From contig JACVRN010000013.1 in assembly GCA_014534425.1 (NCBI GenBank), positions 1-64,000 on the forward strand: DNA of 64,000 bases, written 5' to 3'. The translations under genes were made by a program, and so were the position numbers. Origin of the DNA: Pyrinomonadaceae bacterium (lineage in GTDB: Bacteria; Acidobacteriota; Blastocatellia; Pyrinomonadales; Pyrinomonadaceae). This document shows, one piece after another, positions 1 through 9,329 of this stretch (its first letter is position 1; every line of letters starts with the position of its first letter). The notes beneath the pieces are model-generated. The model saw only the letters and a program-made list of their open reading frames with translations, was not told where the DNA came from and searched no databases.

Positions 1-146
1 ACCGATTCGGGCGGCAGGAGTTTCAACGCCACGACGCGATTCAGCTTTTCGTCCAGCGCCTTGTAAACAGCGCCCATGCCGCCGGAGCCGATAGGCTCCA
101 GAATACGGTAATGAGCGATTAATGCACCCTTAGCTATAACGTCCAT
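1..146 (-). CDS. Serine/threonine protein kinase, N-terminal fragment
   Basis: Reading leftward from an ATG at 146, the first 48 codons give the glycine-rich nucleotide loop of a PknB/Hanks-type kinase ([18 protein letters not shown]). The VALK lysine motif (VALKLLP) that anchors ATP phosphates follows. The rest of the gene lies outside the window, so catalytic loop, sensor domain and membrane topology cannot be judged. Such kinases phosphorylate Ser/Thr on regulatory targets; the substrate here is unknown. It is divergent from glgX. Confidence 0.85.
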   Translation of the reverse strand, partial: MDVIAKGALIAHYRILEPIGSGGMGAVYKALDEKLNRVVALKLLPPES

Positions 147-308
147 AATCCATGCGCGCGAGCCTAGCCCCGTAGCGGCGGCGAATGTACGTTCTTTTGA
201 TTTGGTTGCGATTAATGCTGATTCGGGAGTTAACTGCCAAAAGCCTTATCTCTCAGGAAGCCATCATTATACCACTTACAAATTCATTAGCCGAATAAAG
301 CATGACTC

Positions 309-369
309 AAACAGGATAGAGAGGATAAAAGAAGAACTATTTCTATTTCTTTATCCTGTCCATCCTGTT
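309..369. repeat. Imperfect inverted repeat upstream of glgX
   Basis: AACAGGATAGAGAGGATAAA at 309-328 is largely complementary to TTTATCCTGTCCATCCTGTT at 350-369, with a short AT-rich loop. It would fold as a long hairpin in the 273-bp gap between the kinase and glgX. It could be a dispersed repeat or part of the 5' leader. No clear promoter was assigned in this gap. Confidence 0.55.
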
Positions 370-419
370 AATTCTCTTCTTTATTATAAGAGACAATTTC
401 GGGAAATTTTTCTGTTCAG

Positions 420-2582
420 ATGGCGCGCATGAAAGTATGGCCGGGGCAGCCTTATCCTTTGGGGGCGACGTGGGACGGCGCGGGTGTGAACTTCGCGCTC
501 TTTTCCGAGAATGCTACACGCGTGGAGTTGTGTCTCTTCGATTCGGCAGACGCTGGAAGAGAGACTGCGCGCATCGCCTTGCGCGAGCAGACAGATCAGG
601 TGTGGCACGCTTATCTGCCGGAAGCCAGGCCGGGACAGCTTTACGGCTATCGCGTACACGGCCCGTATGAGCCGCGCGCAGGGCATCGCTTCAATCCTCA
701 TAAGCTGCTGATTGACCCTTACGGGAAAGCCATCGCAAGCACTGTCAACTGGAGCGACGAGGTCTTCGGCTATCGCATAGGCGACGAGGGCGAAGACCTC
801 TCGTTTGACGAGCGCGACTCGGCTCCCTTTGTCCCTAAGTGCGTGGTGGTTGACCCCGCCTTTAGCTGGGGCGGCGACGAACACCCGCGCACTCCCTGGC
901 ACAAGACTTTAATCTACGAGATGCACGTCAAGGGTTTCACACGGCTTCACCCGGACGTGCCGGAGGGCCAGCGCGGAACCTACGCGGGCATGACGCACCC
1001 ATCGGTCATAGAATACCTGCTCTCTCTCGGAGTGACAGCCGTAGAATTGTTGCCCGTTCACCAGTTCGTCTCTGGCAAGCATCTTCAGGAGAAGGGGCTG
1101 ACGAACTACTGGGGTTATAACTCCATAGCTTTCCTTGCGCCGGACGTGCGCTATTCGAGCGGTGGAGCGATGGGCCAGCAGGTCACAGAGTTTAAGACTA
1201 TGGTCAAGACGCTGCACCGCGAAGGCATAGAGGTCATCCTGGACGTTGTCTACAATCACACGGGCGAAGGCAATCAGATGGGGCCAACGCTCGCGTTTCG
1301 CGGTATAGACAACGCGGCCTATTACCGACTGGTTGCGGAAGACCCGCGCTACTACATGGACTACACAGGCACGGGCAACACGCTGAACATGACGCACCCG
1401 CGCACTTTGCAGCTAATCATGGACTCCCTGCGCTACTGGGTTCTGGAGATGCACGTGGACGGGTTCCGCTTTGACTTGGCTTCGGCTCTGGCCCGTGAGC
1501 TTCATGAAGTAGACCGACTCGGCGCTTTCTTCGACATCATTCACCAAGACCCAGTGCTCTCGCAGGTCAAGCTGATAGCGGAGCCGTGGGATTTGGGCGA
1601 GGGCGGTTATCAGGTAGGAAACTTTCCTGTGTTGTGGGCCGAGTGGAACGGAATCTACCGCGACGTGGTGCGCGGCTTCTGGCGCGGAGACAAGGGGCTG
1701 ATTGATAACCTCGCTTATCGTCTGACGGGAAGCTCTGACCTCTATGAGCGAAGCGGTCGTCGTCCTTATGCGAGCATCAATTTCGTCACGGCGCACGACG
1801 GCTTCACCTTGAGGGATTTGGTCAGCTACAACGAGAAGCATAACGAGGCGAACGGGGAAGAGAACCGCGACGGGACGGACGATAACCTGAGCTTCAACTA
1901 CGGGGCCGAAGGCGAGACCGATGACCCGCAGATTCAAGCCGTGCGCGCTCGGCAGCAGAGGAATTTCATGGCGACGCTGCTTCTCTCTCAAGGCGTGCCC
2001 ATGCTTCAGGCTGGAGACGAGACGGGGCGAACACAGCACGGAAACAACAACGCCTACTGCCAGGACAACGAAATTTCGTGGCTCGACTGGAATCTGGACG
2101 CGACGAAATGGAAGCTGCTGGAATTCACGCGCAACGTCATCAGAATCTTTCACGACCATCCGGTCTTGCGCCGTCGAAAGTTTTTTCAGGGACGACAGAT
2201 TCGCGGCTCGGAGGTCAAAGACCTCTCGTGGTTTAGGGCCGACGGCGAGGAGATGCGGGACGAAGACTGGCACAATCGCTCGCTGCGCTCTCTGGGGATA
2301 CGCTTCGCCGGAGACGCCATTGACGAAGTGGACGAGCGCGGGCGACGCATCACGGACGACACGCTTCTACTCATCTTGAACGCGCACGACAAGCAGGTCT
2401 CCTTCGTCCTTCCGGCGCACCGCGCGGAAGTGCGCTGGGAACTGATGCTAGACACGCGCGAGCCTACGGGCCAGCCGCGTAATCGTCGCCAGGTAAAAGG
2501 CGGCCAGGCTTATAGACTGGAATCCCGCTCGCTCGCGCTCTTCTGCCTGCAACGCGACGAAGGCGCGGAAGAGAAGGATTGA
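420..2582 (+). CDS. glgX: Glycogen debranching enzyme GlgX (isoamylase type)
   Basis: 720 residues, the usual length for GlgX/TreX, a GH13_11 enzyme that hydrolyses alpha-1,6 branches of glycogen or limit dextrin in the cytoplasm. An N-terminal CBM48-like domain covers about 10-110, followed by the (beta/alpha)8 barrel. Visible GH13 motifs are DVVYNH (275-280), VDGFRFDLA with nucleophile Asp352, IAEPWDLG with acid Glu388, and a later VTAHDG motif. The start is uncertain. ATG 420 and ATG 429 are both in frame and neither has a clear ribosome site; homologues typically begin near MKVWPG, which favours 429. It lies next to the oppositely oriented treZ/GDE pair, which fits joint glycogen-to-trehalose metabolism. 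Confidence 0.95.
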   Translation: MARMKVWPGQPYPLGATWDGAGVNFALFSENATRVELCLFDSADAGRETARIALREQTDQVWHAYLPEARPGQLYGYRVHGPYEPRAGHRFNPHKLLIDPYGKAIASTVNWSDEVFGYRIGDEGEDLSFDERDSAPFVPKCVVVDPAFSWGGDEHPRTPWHKTLIYEMHVKGFTRLHPDVPEGQRGTYAGMTHPSVIEYLLSLGVTAVELLPVHQFVSGKHLQEKGLTNYWGYNSIAFLAPDVRYSSGGAMGQQVTEFKTMVKTLHREGIEVILDVVYNHTGEGNQMGPTLAFRGIDNAAYYRLVAEDPRYYMDYTGTGNTLNMTHPRTLQLIMDSLRYWVLEMHVDGFRFDLASALARELHEVDRLGAFFDIIHQDPVLSQVKLIAEPWDLGEGGYQVGNFPVLWAEWNGIYRDVVRGFWRGDKGLIDNLAYRLTGSSDLYERSGRRPYASINFVTAHDGFTLRDLVSYNEKHNEANGEENRDGTDDNLSFNYGAEGETDDPQIQAVRARQQRNFMATLLLSQGVPMLQAGDETGRTQHGNNNAYCQDNEISWLDWNLDATKWKLLEFTRNVIRIFHDHPVLRRRKFFQGRQIRGSEVKDLSWFRADGEEMRDEDWHNRSLRSLGIRFAGDAIDEVDERGRRITDDTLLLILNAHDKQVSFVLPAHRAEVRWELMLDTREPTGQPRNRRQVKGGQAYRLESRSLALFCLQRDEGAEEKD

Positions 2583-2775
2583 GTCCTAACAAAAGAATTG
2601 ACTTCTTTCATCAACGGGAATATTTTGTCTGCGCTTTAGATTTGTGATGCCGCCGACAGGGGCCTCTGCCTTCTTCGGCTTCTCATTCCAACCTCTTGTT
2701 TCCGGCCAGGCGATTGCGGTCGCAACCCGCCGGTCTAGCTCAAACCCTGAAGCCGAAAGTGAGGGCCGACGCCAT

Positions 2776-3228
2776 ATGAAACAGAAGAAATCCTTCAGGA
2801 TAAAGAATGACGATAGCGAGGGGCGCGCCTATCGCGCAGCGCCCCTTAACATTACAGGTGCCAAGCAAAGCCCTCCGAAGTCGGAGCCGGAGGATAGGGA
2901 GAAAACCCTACGTGACCTTAATCAACGGATGGACGATACCTTCAGGAAGCTAACGGCGAAGAAATTGACCCCTGCGGATGCGCCGCACCTCTTCGACCTG
3001 TTAGACAGAATTACTGAAAGTGTTGAAAGAATAGACAAAGAAAACCCCACCGGCCCGGATGAAGAGACAGACCCGCGAATCGTTACGCTGCTTGAGATGG
3101 GGCAAAGAATCACGGATTTGCTTGACCCACTGGTGCGCGAGAACTTCAAGGACAACCCCGACAAACTGGCCGAGTGGGACGACATCATGCGTATGCGCGA
3201 CGTGCCTGAAGAAGGGAAAGACAGGTAA
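2776..3228 (+). CDS. Hypothetical hydrophilic protein
   Basis: About 150 residues from ATG 2776 (MKQKKSFRIK). The open frame extends back to 2644, but that upstream part looks like non-coding sequence and GTGAGGG precedes ATG 2776. The protein is charged and probably helical from about residue 45 onward (DREKTLRDLNQRMDDTFRKL). It has no signal peptide, transmembrane segment or recognised motif. It follows glgX on the same strand after a 190-bp gap and ends just before a palindromic repeat. Function unknown. Confidence 0.6.
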   Translation: MKQKKSFRIKNDDSEGRAYRAAPLNITGAKQSPPKSEPEDREKTLRDLNQRMDDTFRKLTAKKLTPADAPHLFDLLDRITESVERIDKENPTGPDEETDPRIVTLLEMGQRITDLLDPLVRENFKDNPDKLAEWDDIMRMRDVPEEGKDR

Positions 3229-3238
3229 ACAAGAAACA

Positions 3239-3270
3239 GTAGGGGCAGAGGACTTGTCCCCTGCCCCTAC
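3239..3270. repeat. Palindromic repeat family A, copy 1
   Basis: The 15-base arm GTAGGGGCAGAGGAC, a TT loop, and a right arm complementary except for one base. It sits between two convergent gene ends, where it could also act as a two-way terminator. The same unit recurs at 18504, 33891 and 59757, with a degenerate copy at 57047. Confidence 0.9.
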
Positions 3271-3273
3271 AAA

Positions 3274-5325
3274 CTAATCAGGCTCTTTTGAAGTCTCGAC
3301 CCAACACCTGAGGACTTCGGCAATGCTCCACGCCTGGGCTATGCAGCCGCGAGGGGTGAAGGGGGGGACGGCGTCGAAGACTTCGCTGATGGAGCCTACG
3401 CAGGCTTCGTTCAGGTGCGCGTGGAAGCCTTCTAGGAAGCGGCGAGCGCCCGCGCGGTCTTCGGGGTAAACCTTGAGCCACGCGTCTATGAAGGGGCCTA
3501 TGAGCCAGGCCCAGACCGTGCCCTGATGATAGGCGGCGTCGCGCGTTCTGAGATCGCCGTGATATGTAGGCTTGAACTCCGGGTCGTCGGGCGCAAGCGA
3601 GCGCAGGCCAACCGGCGTGAGCAGTTTGTCGTGAGCTACCTGAAGCACGGACTTCCAGCGCTCAGGCTCAAGCACCGCGTTCGGAAGCGAGATGCTGAAG
3701 AGTTGATTGGGACGGCACGAAGAATCATCGCCTCCCTCTTCCGTGTCAACCACATCGTACAGATAGCCGCCCGCCTCATACCAGAACCTCTTGTTGAATG
3801 ATTCGTAGGCACGACGCGCGTGCTCTACGAAGGGACGCGCCTCTGCTTCTCCCTTTATCTCCCTGACCCACTTTTCCAGAAGGCGCAGGGCGTTGTACCA
3901 GAGCGCGTTGATTTCCACGGCCTTGCCTCTGCGAGGCGTGACGACCCATCCGTCGCACTTGGCGTCCATCCACGTCAACTGGTAATTGGCCGCGCCCTGT
4001 CTGAGCAGCCCGTCGCTCGAATCAACGCCTATGCCGAAGCGCGTGCCGTTCATGTGATGCTCGGCTATGTCCAAGAGCTTCGGCAGAAAAAGCTCAAGCG
4101 ACGCGCGGTCGTTCGAGTAGCTCATGTATCTATCAATGGCGTGAAAATACCAGAGCGTTGCGTCCGCAGTGTGATACAGCCCCTCGTTCTCGCCTTCGGG
4201 GAACATGTTCGGGATGAGGCCGTCATGCACGTAATGCGCGAAGGTGCTCAGTACCCAGTCTGCTTCTCTTTGTCGCCCGGTCGTGAGCGACAAGCCTTCA
4301 AGGCTAATCATGGTGTCGCGTCCCCAGTCCGTGAACCAGTGATAACCGGCTATGACGGAGCGAACTTCTTCGCCTGCGGCGCGTGCGCGGGCTTCATCTT
4401 CGCGGCGGCCCGCAGGCTTGATGACGAACTGGTCTGCGGCCAGCACAAGCTCTGCCGCCACGCCTTCGCGCGCCTTCTCAGGAGCGCAGGAGATAAGACG
4501 CCGCCGCCGCTCGCTCTCCGCCTCGAAAGCCTCTTCGGGACTGAGCGCCGTGACTATCTCCCAGGATTCGGTGGAAGCTACGAGCGTGGCTGTGGTCTTA
4601 CGCGTCACGTCCACACTGAAATAGCCAGGACTCCAAAGCTCGCCCGTGTGGTCATAGCCGCGCTCTGCCTCAAGGCGATAAAAGACATCGTTCAGCTTTC
4701 CTCCGTCGAGCGTGAAGGTGGCGCGGTGGCCGTAGATTTTCAGTCGCAGGGGCGGAAAGGGTCTGCCGCTTGAAACCTCAAGGCGGTCTTCTATCGAAGT
4801 GACAGAGTACGGCTTCTTAATAGGCTTATTAACCGCGCCTTCGAGCGGGCGAAACTGCACCGAAGGCCGCAGCTTCAGCCGCACGCTCTGTTCGCCTTCC
4901 ACCAGCCTATAGTTTACGTAGACGCTGTTCTGCATGTGAGGCATAAGTATCCGCTTTTCCAGCACCGAGCCGCTCAACTCATAACGCCACACGGGCAGTC
5001 CCTCTTCAAGACGAAACTCTACCAGGTGAACCGCGCCGGGAAGCTCCAGCGTGCCGCTTGCGCGCTCCTGCCCGCCTATCAAAAAGTGCTGGCCGTCCGC
5101 CAGCCGCACCCACTCGACCAGATGATTGAGCATGATGGAGCGGCCCAAAGGCGTGGGCAGCGCCGAGATGAGCATGCCGTGATAACGGCGCGTCGCCACA
5201 CCGGCCACAGAGCTTGAAGCAAAGCCGCCGAGGCCGTTCGTCACAAGCCACTCGCGGCGCAGAAGCTCCTCCGGCCTGTGCGCGTCCTCTTCCGTGAAAG
5301 AAATCTTTCGAACCGTCTCAGTCAT
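3274..5325 (-). CDS. Amylo-alpha-1,6-glucosidase family glycogen debranching enzyme
   Basis: About 683 residues from ATG 5325, whose ATGA overlaps the treZ stop; GAGGTGG lies at good spacing upstream. A GTG 12 bases earlier (5337) is the alternative start. The N-terminal GDE_N region has the conserved EWLVTNGLGGFASSS and TRRYHGML motifs. The C-terminal (alpha/alpha)6-type region carries HWFTDWGRDTMISLEG and ends with RGCIAQAWSIAEVLR. The family removes alpha-1,6-linked glucose or branches from glycogen. The four-base overlap with treZ implies translational coupling, so branch removal and trehalose release are probably co-expressed. It differs from GlgX, so the cell encodes two debranching enzymes within 5 kb. 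Confidence 0.9.
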   Translation of the reverse strand: MTETVRKISFTEEDAHRPEELLRREWLVTNGLGGFASSSVAGVATRRYHGMLISALPTPLGRSIMLNHLVEWVRLADGQHFLIGGQERASGTLELPGAVHLVEFRLEEGLPVWRYELSGSVLEKRILMPHMQNSVYVNYRLVEGEQSVRLKLRPSVQFRPLEGAVNKPIKKPYSVTSIEDRLEVSSGRPFPPLRLKIYGHRATFTLDGGKLNDVFYRLEAERGYDHTGELWSPGYFSVDVTRKTTATLVASTESWEIVTALSPEEAFEAESERRRRLISCAPEKAREGVAAELVLAADQFVIKPAGRREDEARARAAGEEVRSVIAGYHWFTDWGRDTMISLEGLSLTTGRQREADWVLSTFAHYVHDGLIPNMFPEGENEGLYHTADATLWYFHAIDRYMSYSNDRASLELFLPKLLDIAEHHMNGTRFGIGVDSSDGLLRQGAANYQLTWMDAKCDGWVVTPRRGKAVEINALWYNALRLLEKWVREIKGEAEARPFVEHARRAYESFNKRFWYEAGGYLYDVVDTEEGGDDSSCRPNQLFSISLPNAVLEPERWKSVLQVAHDKLLTPVGLRSLAPDDPEFKPTYHGDLRTRDAAYHQGTVWAWLIGPFIDAWLKVYPEDRAGARRFLEGFHAHLNEACVGSISEVFDAVPPFTPRGCIAQAWSIAEVLRCWVETSKEPD

Positions 5326-7292
5326 TCGTTCGGCCACCTCGTCAGCATCTCTCTACGAACTTCCGCTTCCTCGCTCTCTTCGCCCGCGCCCGACGCCAAA
5401 TCCTCTACCTCGTCGGCGGGCGCTGCCTTCATGACGATTGCCGCGCGGCCCGGGAGATGCCAGTTGTTTCTGGTCTCGACGAGCGGAGTGCCAGAGCCGT
5501 TGTAGCGGCAATCTTCGCTAGACCAAAGCAGCGTCCAGAGCATGCCTTCGGGCGGAGCCAGCAGAGGCTCCGGCGCAGGATTCAGATTCAGGTCAACGCC
5601 CAAGTTAACCAGCATCAGTCGGTCGTCTCCCTCTTCGCTGAAGAAGCGCAGGACGAATGCTTCATCCCCCAGAACCGCACCGTCCAAGCCACGCGCGCGT
5701 TGGTTACTAAAAACGGCGTCTTCGCTTCTCAGCTTCAGCAGGTCGCGGTGCATCTCGTACATGGCGCAGTTCTTCTCGCGCTCGGAAAAATCCAGCTTGC
5801 TGCGTTCGAAGGCTTCGACGCTCGCGGGGTCAACCAGGCAGGCGCGCATCTCCGGCGTGGCTACGCTGCGAAACTGCGCCAGGAATTCCACGCGCCCCTT
5901 TCGCACAAGCTCTGCAAGCTCTCCCTTGTGATCCGCAAAGTAGTAGAAGGGCGAGGAGGCCGCGAACTCCTGCCCCTGAAAGAGCATAGGCGTGTTCGGA
6001 GCAAGAAGCATGAGCGCCGTCATGGCTCTATAAAGCCCCGGGCTGGTCAGAAGATGAATGCGCTCGCCGCGACCCGAATTGGCTATCTGGTCGTGGTTCT
6101 CCAGAAAGACCACAAACTGTTCGGGCTTGAGATTGAGGGCGGACGTGCCGCGCCTGTGACGCTGCCACTTGTAGCGCTGGCCCTGATACAGAAAGCCCCA
6201 CTTGAGCGCAGAGATGAATTCCTGCGGCCTGCCCCTGTAATCCGTATAGTAGGCTTCGCTCTTTCCCGTCAGCGCTACGTGCGCGGAGTGATGAAAGTCG
6301 TCGTTCCACAGCCCGTCCAACCCATAGCCGCCCTCAGCGCTCGGCGTCAGCATCTTCACTTCCTGCGGCTCGTTCTCTCCGACGATGATAGTCGCGCGCC
6401 CGCCGCCCGCGCGCCGCACCTCTCGCGTCATGGCCGCCAGTATGTGCTCGTCCGAGCCGTCATGAATGCTCTGCGTGGCGTCAAAGCGCAGGCCGTCCAT
6501 GTGAAATTCTCTAATCCAGTAGGAGGCGTTCGAGATGAAGAACTCGCGCACGGGCGCGGAAGTTTTCCCGTCGAAGTTGAGAGCATCGCCCCATTCCGTC
6601 TTGCGCTCTCGGTTGAAGTAGTCTTCGGAAAACTGGCTCAGATAATTCCCGTCCGGGCCAAGGTGGTTGTAGACGACATCCAGTATGACGGCCAGCCCAT
6701 GCGCGTGAGCTTCGTTGACGAAGCGGCGAAGCTCGTCCGGGTCGCCGTAGAGATGCGTAGGGGCGAACAGGTCTACGCCATCGTAGCCCCATCCGAAGCG
6801 CCCTGGAAATTCCGCGACCGGCATCATCTCTATGACTGTGATGCCCAGCCGGGCCAACTCTTCCATCTCGCGGCTAGCGGCCCGCCATGTTCCCTCGCGC
6901 GTGAATGTCCCTACGTGCATCTCGTATATGACCTGGCCGCGAAGGCTGCGGCCCTGCCACGCGTCGTCTGTCCAACAGAAACTGTTCGGGTCAATTACCT
7001 GCGAGCGCCCGTGCGGGCCGTCGGGTTGAAATCTGGAAGCCGGGTCTGGATAGAGATAATCGTCCTCGTCCAGTCGAAAGCTGTAGCGCGAGCTAGCCCG
7101 CGCCGCGTCGGCATGAACCGAATAGTAGCCGTTCGGCTCCCGCTCCATCTCTATAGTCTGCGGCTCGCCGTCTGTCTCCAGTCGAAGCACTACGCGCTTG
7201 CGACGCGGTGCCCAGACGCGAAAGTGTACGCCGCCTTCCGGCAAGACTTCCGCCCCGACCGGAAGCATCCTCTTCACCTTCGTCGCCTCCAT
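5322..7292 (-). CDS. treZ: Malto-oligosyltrehalose trehalohydrolase (first copy)
   Basis: 656 residues, slightly longer than typical TreZ. The enzyme releases trehalose from maltooligosyltrehalose made by TreY. An N-terminal CBM48-like domain (FRVWAPRRKRVVLRL) is followed by VIYEMHVGTFTREGTW, DVVYNHLGPDGNYL, MDGLRFDATQSI (nucleophile Asp) and the ENHDQIAN motif. The acid/base motif reads IIVGENE rather than the more usual IAESD seen in the second copy at 39552, so the two proteins are clearly diverged. It is the first gene of a two-gene leftward operon with the debrancher. A perfect 13-bp inverted repeat lies upstream at 7362-7414. Confidence 0.92.
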   Translation of the reverse strand: MEATKVKRMLPVGAEVLPEGGVHFRVWAPRRKRVVLRLETDGEPQTIEMEREPNGYYSVHADAARASSRYSFRLDEDDYLYPDPASRFQPDGPHGRSQVIDPNSFCWTDDAWQGRSLRGQVIYEMHVGTFTREGTWRAASREMEELARLGITVIEMMPVAEFPGRFGWGYDGVDLFAPTHLYGDPDELRRFVNEAHAHGLAVILDVVYNHLGPDGNYLSQFSEDYFNRERKTEWGDALNFDGKTSAPVREFFISNASYWIREFHMDGLRFDATQSIHDGSDEHILAAMTREVRRAGGGRATIIVGENEPQEVKMLTPSAEGGYGLDGLWNDDFHHSAHVALTGKSEAYYTDYRGRPQEFISALKWGFLYQGQRYKWQRHRRGTSALNLKPEQFVVFLENHDQIANSGRGERIHLLTSPGLYRAMTALMLLAPNTPMLFQGQEFAASSPFYYFADHKGELAELVRKGRVEFLAQFRSVATPEMRACLVDPASVEAFERSKLDFSEREKNCAMYEMHRDLLKLRSEDAVFSNQRARGLDGAVLGDEAFVLRFFSEEGDDRLMLVNLGVDLNLNPAPEPLLAPPEGMLWTLLWSSEDCRYNGSGTPLVETRNNWHLPGRAAIVMKAAPADEVEDLASGAGEESEEAEVRREMLTRWPNE

Positions 7293-7361
7293 CCTTTAAC
7301 TCTTAACCTTTTTCATTTGTGATTGACTATTAGATTAACACCGGAAGAAGGTAAAAGTGAA

Positions 7362-7414
7362 AACGGGTGACGGGAAAAGAAAAAACAATTATCTTTCTTC
7401 GCCCGTCACCCGTT
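7362..7414. repeat. Perfect inverted repeat upstream of treZ
   Basis: AACGGGTGACGGG at 7362-7374 is exactly complementary to CCCGTCACCCGTT at 7402-7414; the A/T-rich interior can extend the stem. It lies between the end of the small gene at 7425 and the start of treZ at 7292, both leftward. It may act as terminator/attenuator or be a dispersed repeat. Confidence 0.75.
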
Positions 7415-7424
7415 CCTGTCTTTA

Positions 7425-7700
7425 TTAATGAGCGCCCGCAGTGTGGCCTGTGTCGGTCAGGTCTTCCACGCGCCAGCGAGAGTTTGATTCGTCCAGCACT
7501 ATGCGGCCTCGCTCGTCCACCATGTAGTCCGGGTGGTCGTGAAAAGCCCAGGCGTAGCGGCTAAAAAGAAAGAAGATGTTGCCGAAGCCCGTCTCGATTG
7601 CTGCCTTGCCTGTCTGGAAAATGGAGCGGCGTGTGCGGCTGGCTACGAACTGCTTCCCCTCTGGAGTTCTATAAATGCCTCGTTCCCTTAACTCTCTCAC
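7425..7700 (-). CDS. Small hypothetical protein, family shared with 35485-35733
   Basis: 91 residues from a GTG start at 7700, with AAAGG directly upstream. It is not a family I can name. It shares a spaced pattern with the 82-residue protein at 35485: LRxxGxYxxPxGK near the N-terminus, an aromatic-rich middle with Trp and Tyr, then GR(I/L), ExLxDTG and an Ala. This protein carries about 15 extra residues in the middle. There is no signal peptide and no catalytic motif. It lies upstream of treZ on the same strand but is separated from it by the 7362 hairpin, so a shared transcript is uncertain. Confidence 0.65.
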   Translation of the reverse strand: MRELRERGIYRTPEGKQFVASRTRRSIFQTGKAAIETGFGNIFFLFSRYAWAFHDHPDYMVDERGRIVLDESNSRWRVEDLTDTGHTAGAH

Positions 7701-7821
7701 CCTTTGGATTCTCCCCTTGATAACGTGAGTTTCGGGGAGAGCATGTTTTAGATGCGCCAGCCCGCCCGCCGAGGTTGCCAGCCAGAGCCTTGAAAGAAGC
7801 CTTCCGTCTGAGGTAAAAAGA

Positions 7822-7838
7822 TTGATTCAACGAATCAA
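7822..7838. repeat. Palindromic repeat family B, short copy
   Basis: TTGATTC-AAC-GAATCAA, immediately before the ATG at 7844, where a ribosome site would be expected. It is related to the longer copies at 12811, 21579 and 35458. Confidence 0.6.
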
Positions 7839-7843
7839 TTCCC

Positions 7844-8101
7844 ATGACTCCAGAAGAAGCTGAACAAATAGATTTTCGCGCAGTGATACTGGTCAAGAGC
7901 GACACTCTTGCGCTGGTCGGGATGGCTACCACGCCGGAAGGGGCAAGGGTCGCGCGCTTTGACCCGCGCGCAGAGCCGCCCGTCAGCCTAGGCCCCCTGG
8001 AAGACCCGCCCAAGGTCGCCTACGCCTTCCGCCGCTCCGTCCAAACCAGCAAGACCAACGGCTGGACTGTCATCTACGACGGCCCACCCATCATTGGATA
8101 A
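7844..8101 (+). CDS. Small hypothetical protein
   Basis: 85 residues starting MTPEEAEQIDFRAV. It alternates short hydrophobic strands with turns (AVILVKSDTLALVGMAT, GWTVIYDGPPI), suggesting a small all-beta or alpha/beta fold. No known motif is visible. It stands alone between the leftward gene at 7425 and the leftward PilZ gene. The upstream bases are occupied by a palindrome rather than a Shine-Dalgarno site, which lowers confidence in the start. Confidence 0.55.
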   Translation: MTPEEAEQIDFRAVILVKSDTLALVGMATTPEGARVARFDPRAEPPVSLGPLEDPPKVAYAFRRSVQTSKTNGWTVIYDGPPIIG

Positions 8102-8112
8102 GAAGACAAATT

Positions 8113-8520
8113 TTACTTTCGCTGAGCAAGCTGTGCTTCGGCTCGCAGGAGCCAGGCGAGGCGTTTGCGGTCTTCTTCCGAGGCGGCTGTGAATTCTATG
8201 GCGAAGCCCATATCTTCGATTTTGTAGACGACGCGGCCATCTATCTTAATCTCGCCTTTCGGCAGTTGAATCTCAAGCTTGACGGGTTCGCCCGGCTTCA
8301 CCAAATCCGGCGTCAGTATGAAGCAGCCTGCGGCGCTGAGGTCTGTGATGTGCCCTTCGCGGCGCGCCCATGAGCCTTCCCATCGCGCCCTGAAATTGAC
8401 ACGTAGGCGACGGGCACGCCGACGCTCCGGGCCGCCATAGTCTCTTTTTGCATCCCTCATCTTAATCGCGGCCTGCTTCCACACGGTTTCCGAGCATGCT
8501 CTAAACTTATATCGAAGCAA
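8113..8520 (-). CDS. PilZ domain protein
   Basis: Up to 135 residues; the start may instead be the internal ATG at 8460 (MRDAKRDYGGPERR). The PilZ signature is visible as RRRARRLRVNFRARW followed by the DLSAAGCFI box, matching the RxxxR and (D/N)xSxxG residues that wrap c-di-GMP in this family. A beta-barrel follows (VKLEIQLPKGEIKIDGRVVY, GFAIEF). Single-domain PilZ proteins act as c-di-GMP receptors affecting motility, secretion or polysaccharide. No diguanylate cyclase is nearby, so the target process is unknown. Confidence 0.85.
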   Translation of the reverse strand: MLRYKFRACSETVWKQAAIKMRDAKRDYGGPERRRARRLRVNFRARWEGSWARREGHITDLSAAGCFILTPDLVKPGEPVKLEIQLPKGEIKIDGRVVYKIEDMGFAIEFTAASEEDRKRLAWLLRAEAQLAQRK

Positions 8521-8597
8521 GCCGCGCTGGCAACACCCGATACTCCCGAAGCGACAATCGCGGCCTCTTCCTGCTACACTCTAAAGCCTATCTAGAC

Positions 8598-9329
8598 ATG
8601 CAGAGCATCATTCTTCATACGCCTGAAACAGATAAAGAGCCGCTTGATGTCAGGGTTGAGATTGCGCGCCTCGAAGCTCTTCTGGAAGAGCGGCGGCGTG
8701 AGCTTGGCCTCTTGCAGGAAGAGATGCGCGTCTTCAAGGCTCGTTACACCGAAGCGGTCGGAAGTCGCCTCGCGGAGCTTGCGGAAATCGAGCGCGAGAT
8801 TAAGCAGGCCGAAGCGCGCCTGCTTGGGCTTGAGACAGAAGAAGCTGTGCCGGACGGCGAAGCAGAAGCGGACGGGCAGCGTGCTCAAGACGGCGTGGCC
8901 GTTCCCGTGGGCAAAGCCATGCGTAAGCTCTTCTGGGCCGTAGCCAAGATGTTTCACCCGGACAAGGCCGCAGATGAAAGGGAAGCAAAGGCGCGCCACA
9001 CTGTCATGGCAGAGGCCAGCCGCGCTTACCGCGAAGGCGATGTCGAAAGCCTTCACACGCTGCTCGGCGACGAGCAGTTGCAGTCTCTCTGTGCAGTCGG
9101 CGGCAAAGACGTGGAGACGGATGATGAGGAAGCGCGGCTGCTCGCGCTTGAGATAGAACTGCGTACTGTTCAATTCGGCATCAAGCGCATACGCCAGGAC
9201 GGTCTCTACAGAACCAAGGTCAAGGTCGAAGAGGAAGCGCGAGAGGGCCGCGACGCCCTCTCGCAGATGGCCGAGCAGATTGACAGGCAGATAACGAAGG
9301 CGCGTCACCGCCTCGCGCATCTATCATGA
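8598..9329 (+). CDS. Coiled-coil protein with J-domain-like HPD segment
   Basis: 243 residues. Residues 20-80 are strongly coiled coil ([19 protein letters not shown]). A J-like helical segment follows with [16 protein letters not shown]; the HPD tripeptide at 120-122 is the hallmark that activates Hsp70 ATPase in DnaJ proteins. A second helical region closes the protein. HPD lies between helices, as in real J-domains, but the segment sits in mid-protein and is divergent. A DnaK-partner role is therefore inferred only. Its end overlaps the convergent S9 peptidase gene by 6 bases. Confidence 0.75.
   Translation: MQSIILHTPETDKEPLDVRVEIARLEALLEERRRELGLLQEEMRVFKARYTEAVGSRLAELAEIEREIKQAEARLLGLETEEAVPDGEAEADGQRAQDGVAVPVGKAMRKLFWAVAKMFHPDKAADEREAKARHTVMAEASRAYREGDVESLHTLLGDEQLQSLCAVGGKDVETDDEEARLLALEIELRTVQFGIKRIRQDGLYRTKVKVEEEAREGRDALSQMAEQIDRQITKARHRLAHLS

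Noticed and set aside
202-432. 76-codon rightward frame before glgX
   Set aside because: It runs through an imperfect hairpin and A/T-rich spacer, has no ribosome site, and overlaps the glgX start.
1413-2273. Long antisense frame inside glgX
   Set aside because: It is a shadow of the GlgX reading frame; no motifs and no ribosome site.
5457-7322. 621-codon rightward frame opposite treZ
   Set aside because: High-GC codon bias leaves the antisense frame open; the treZ frame has all GH13 motifs.
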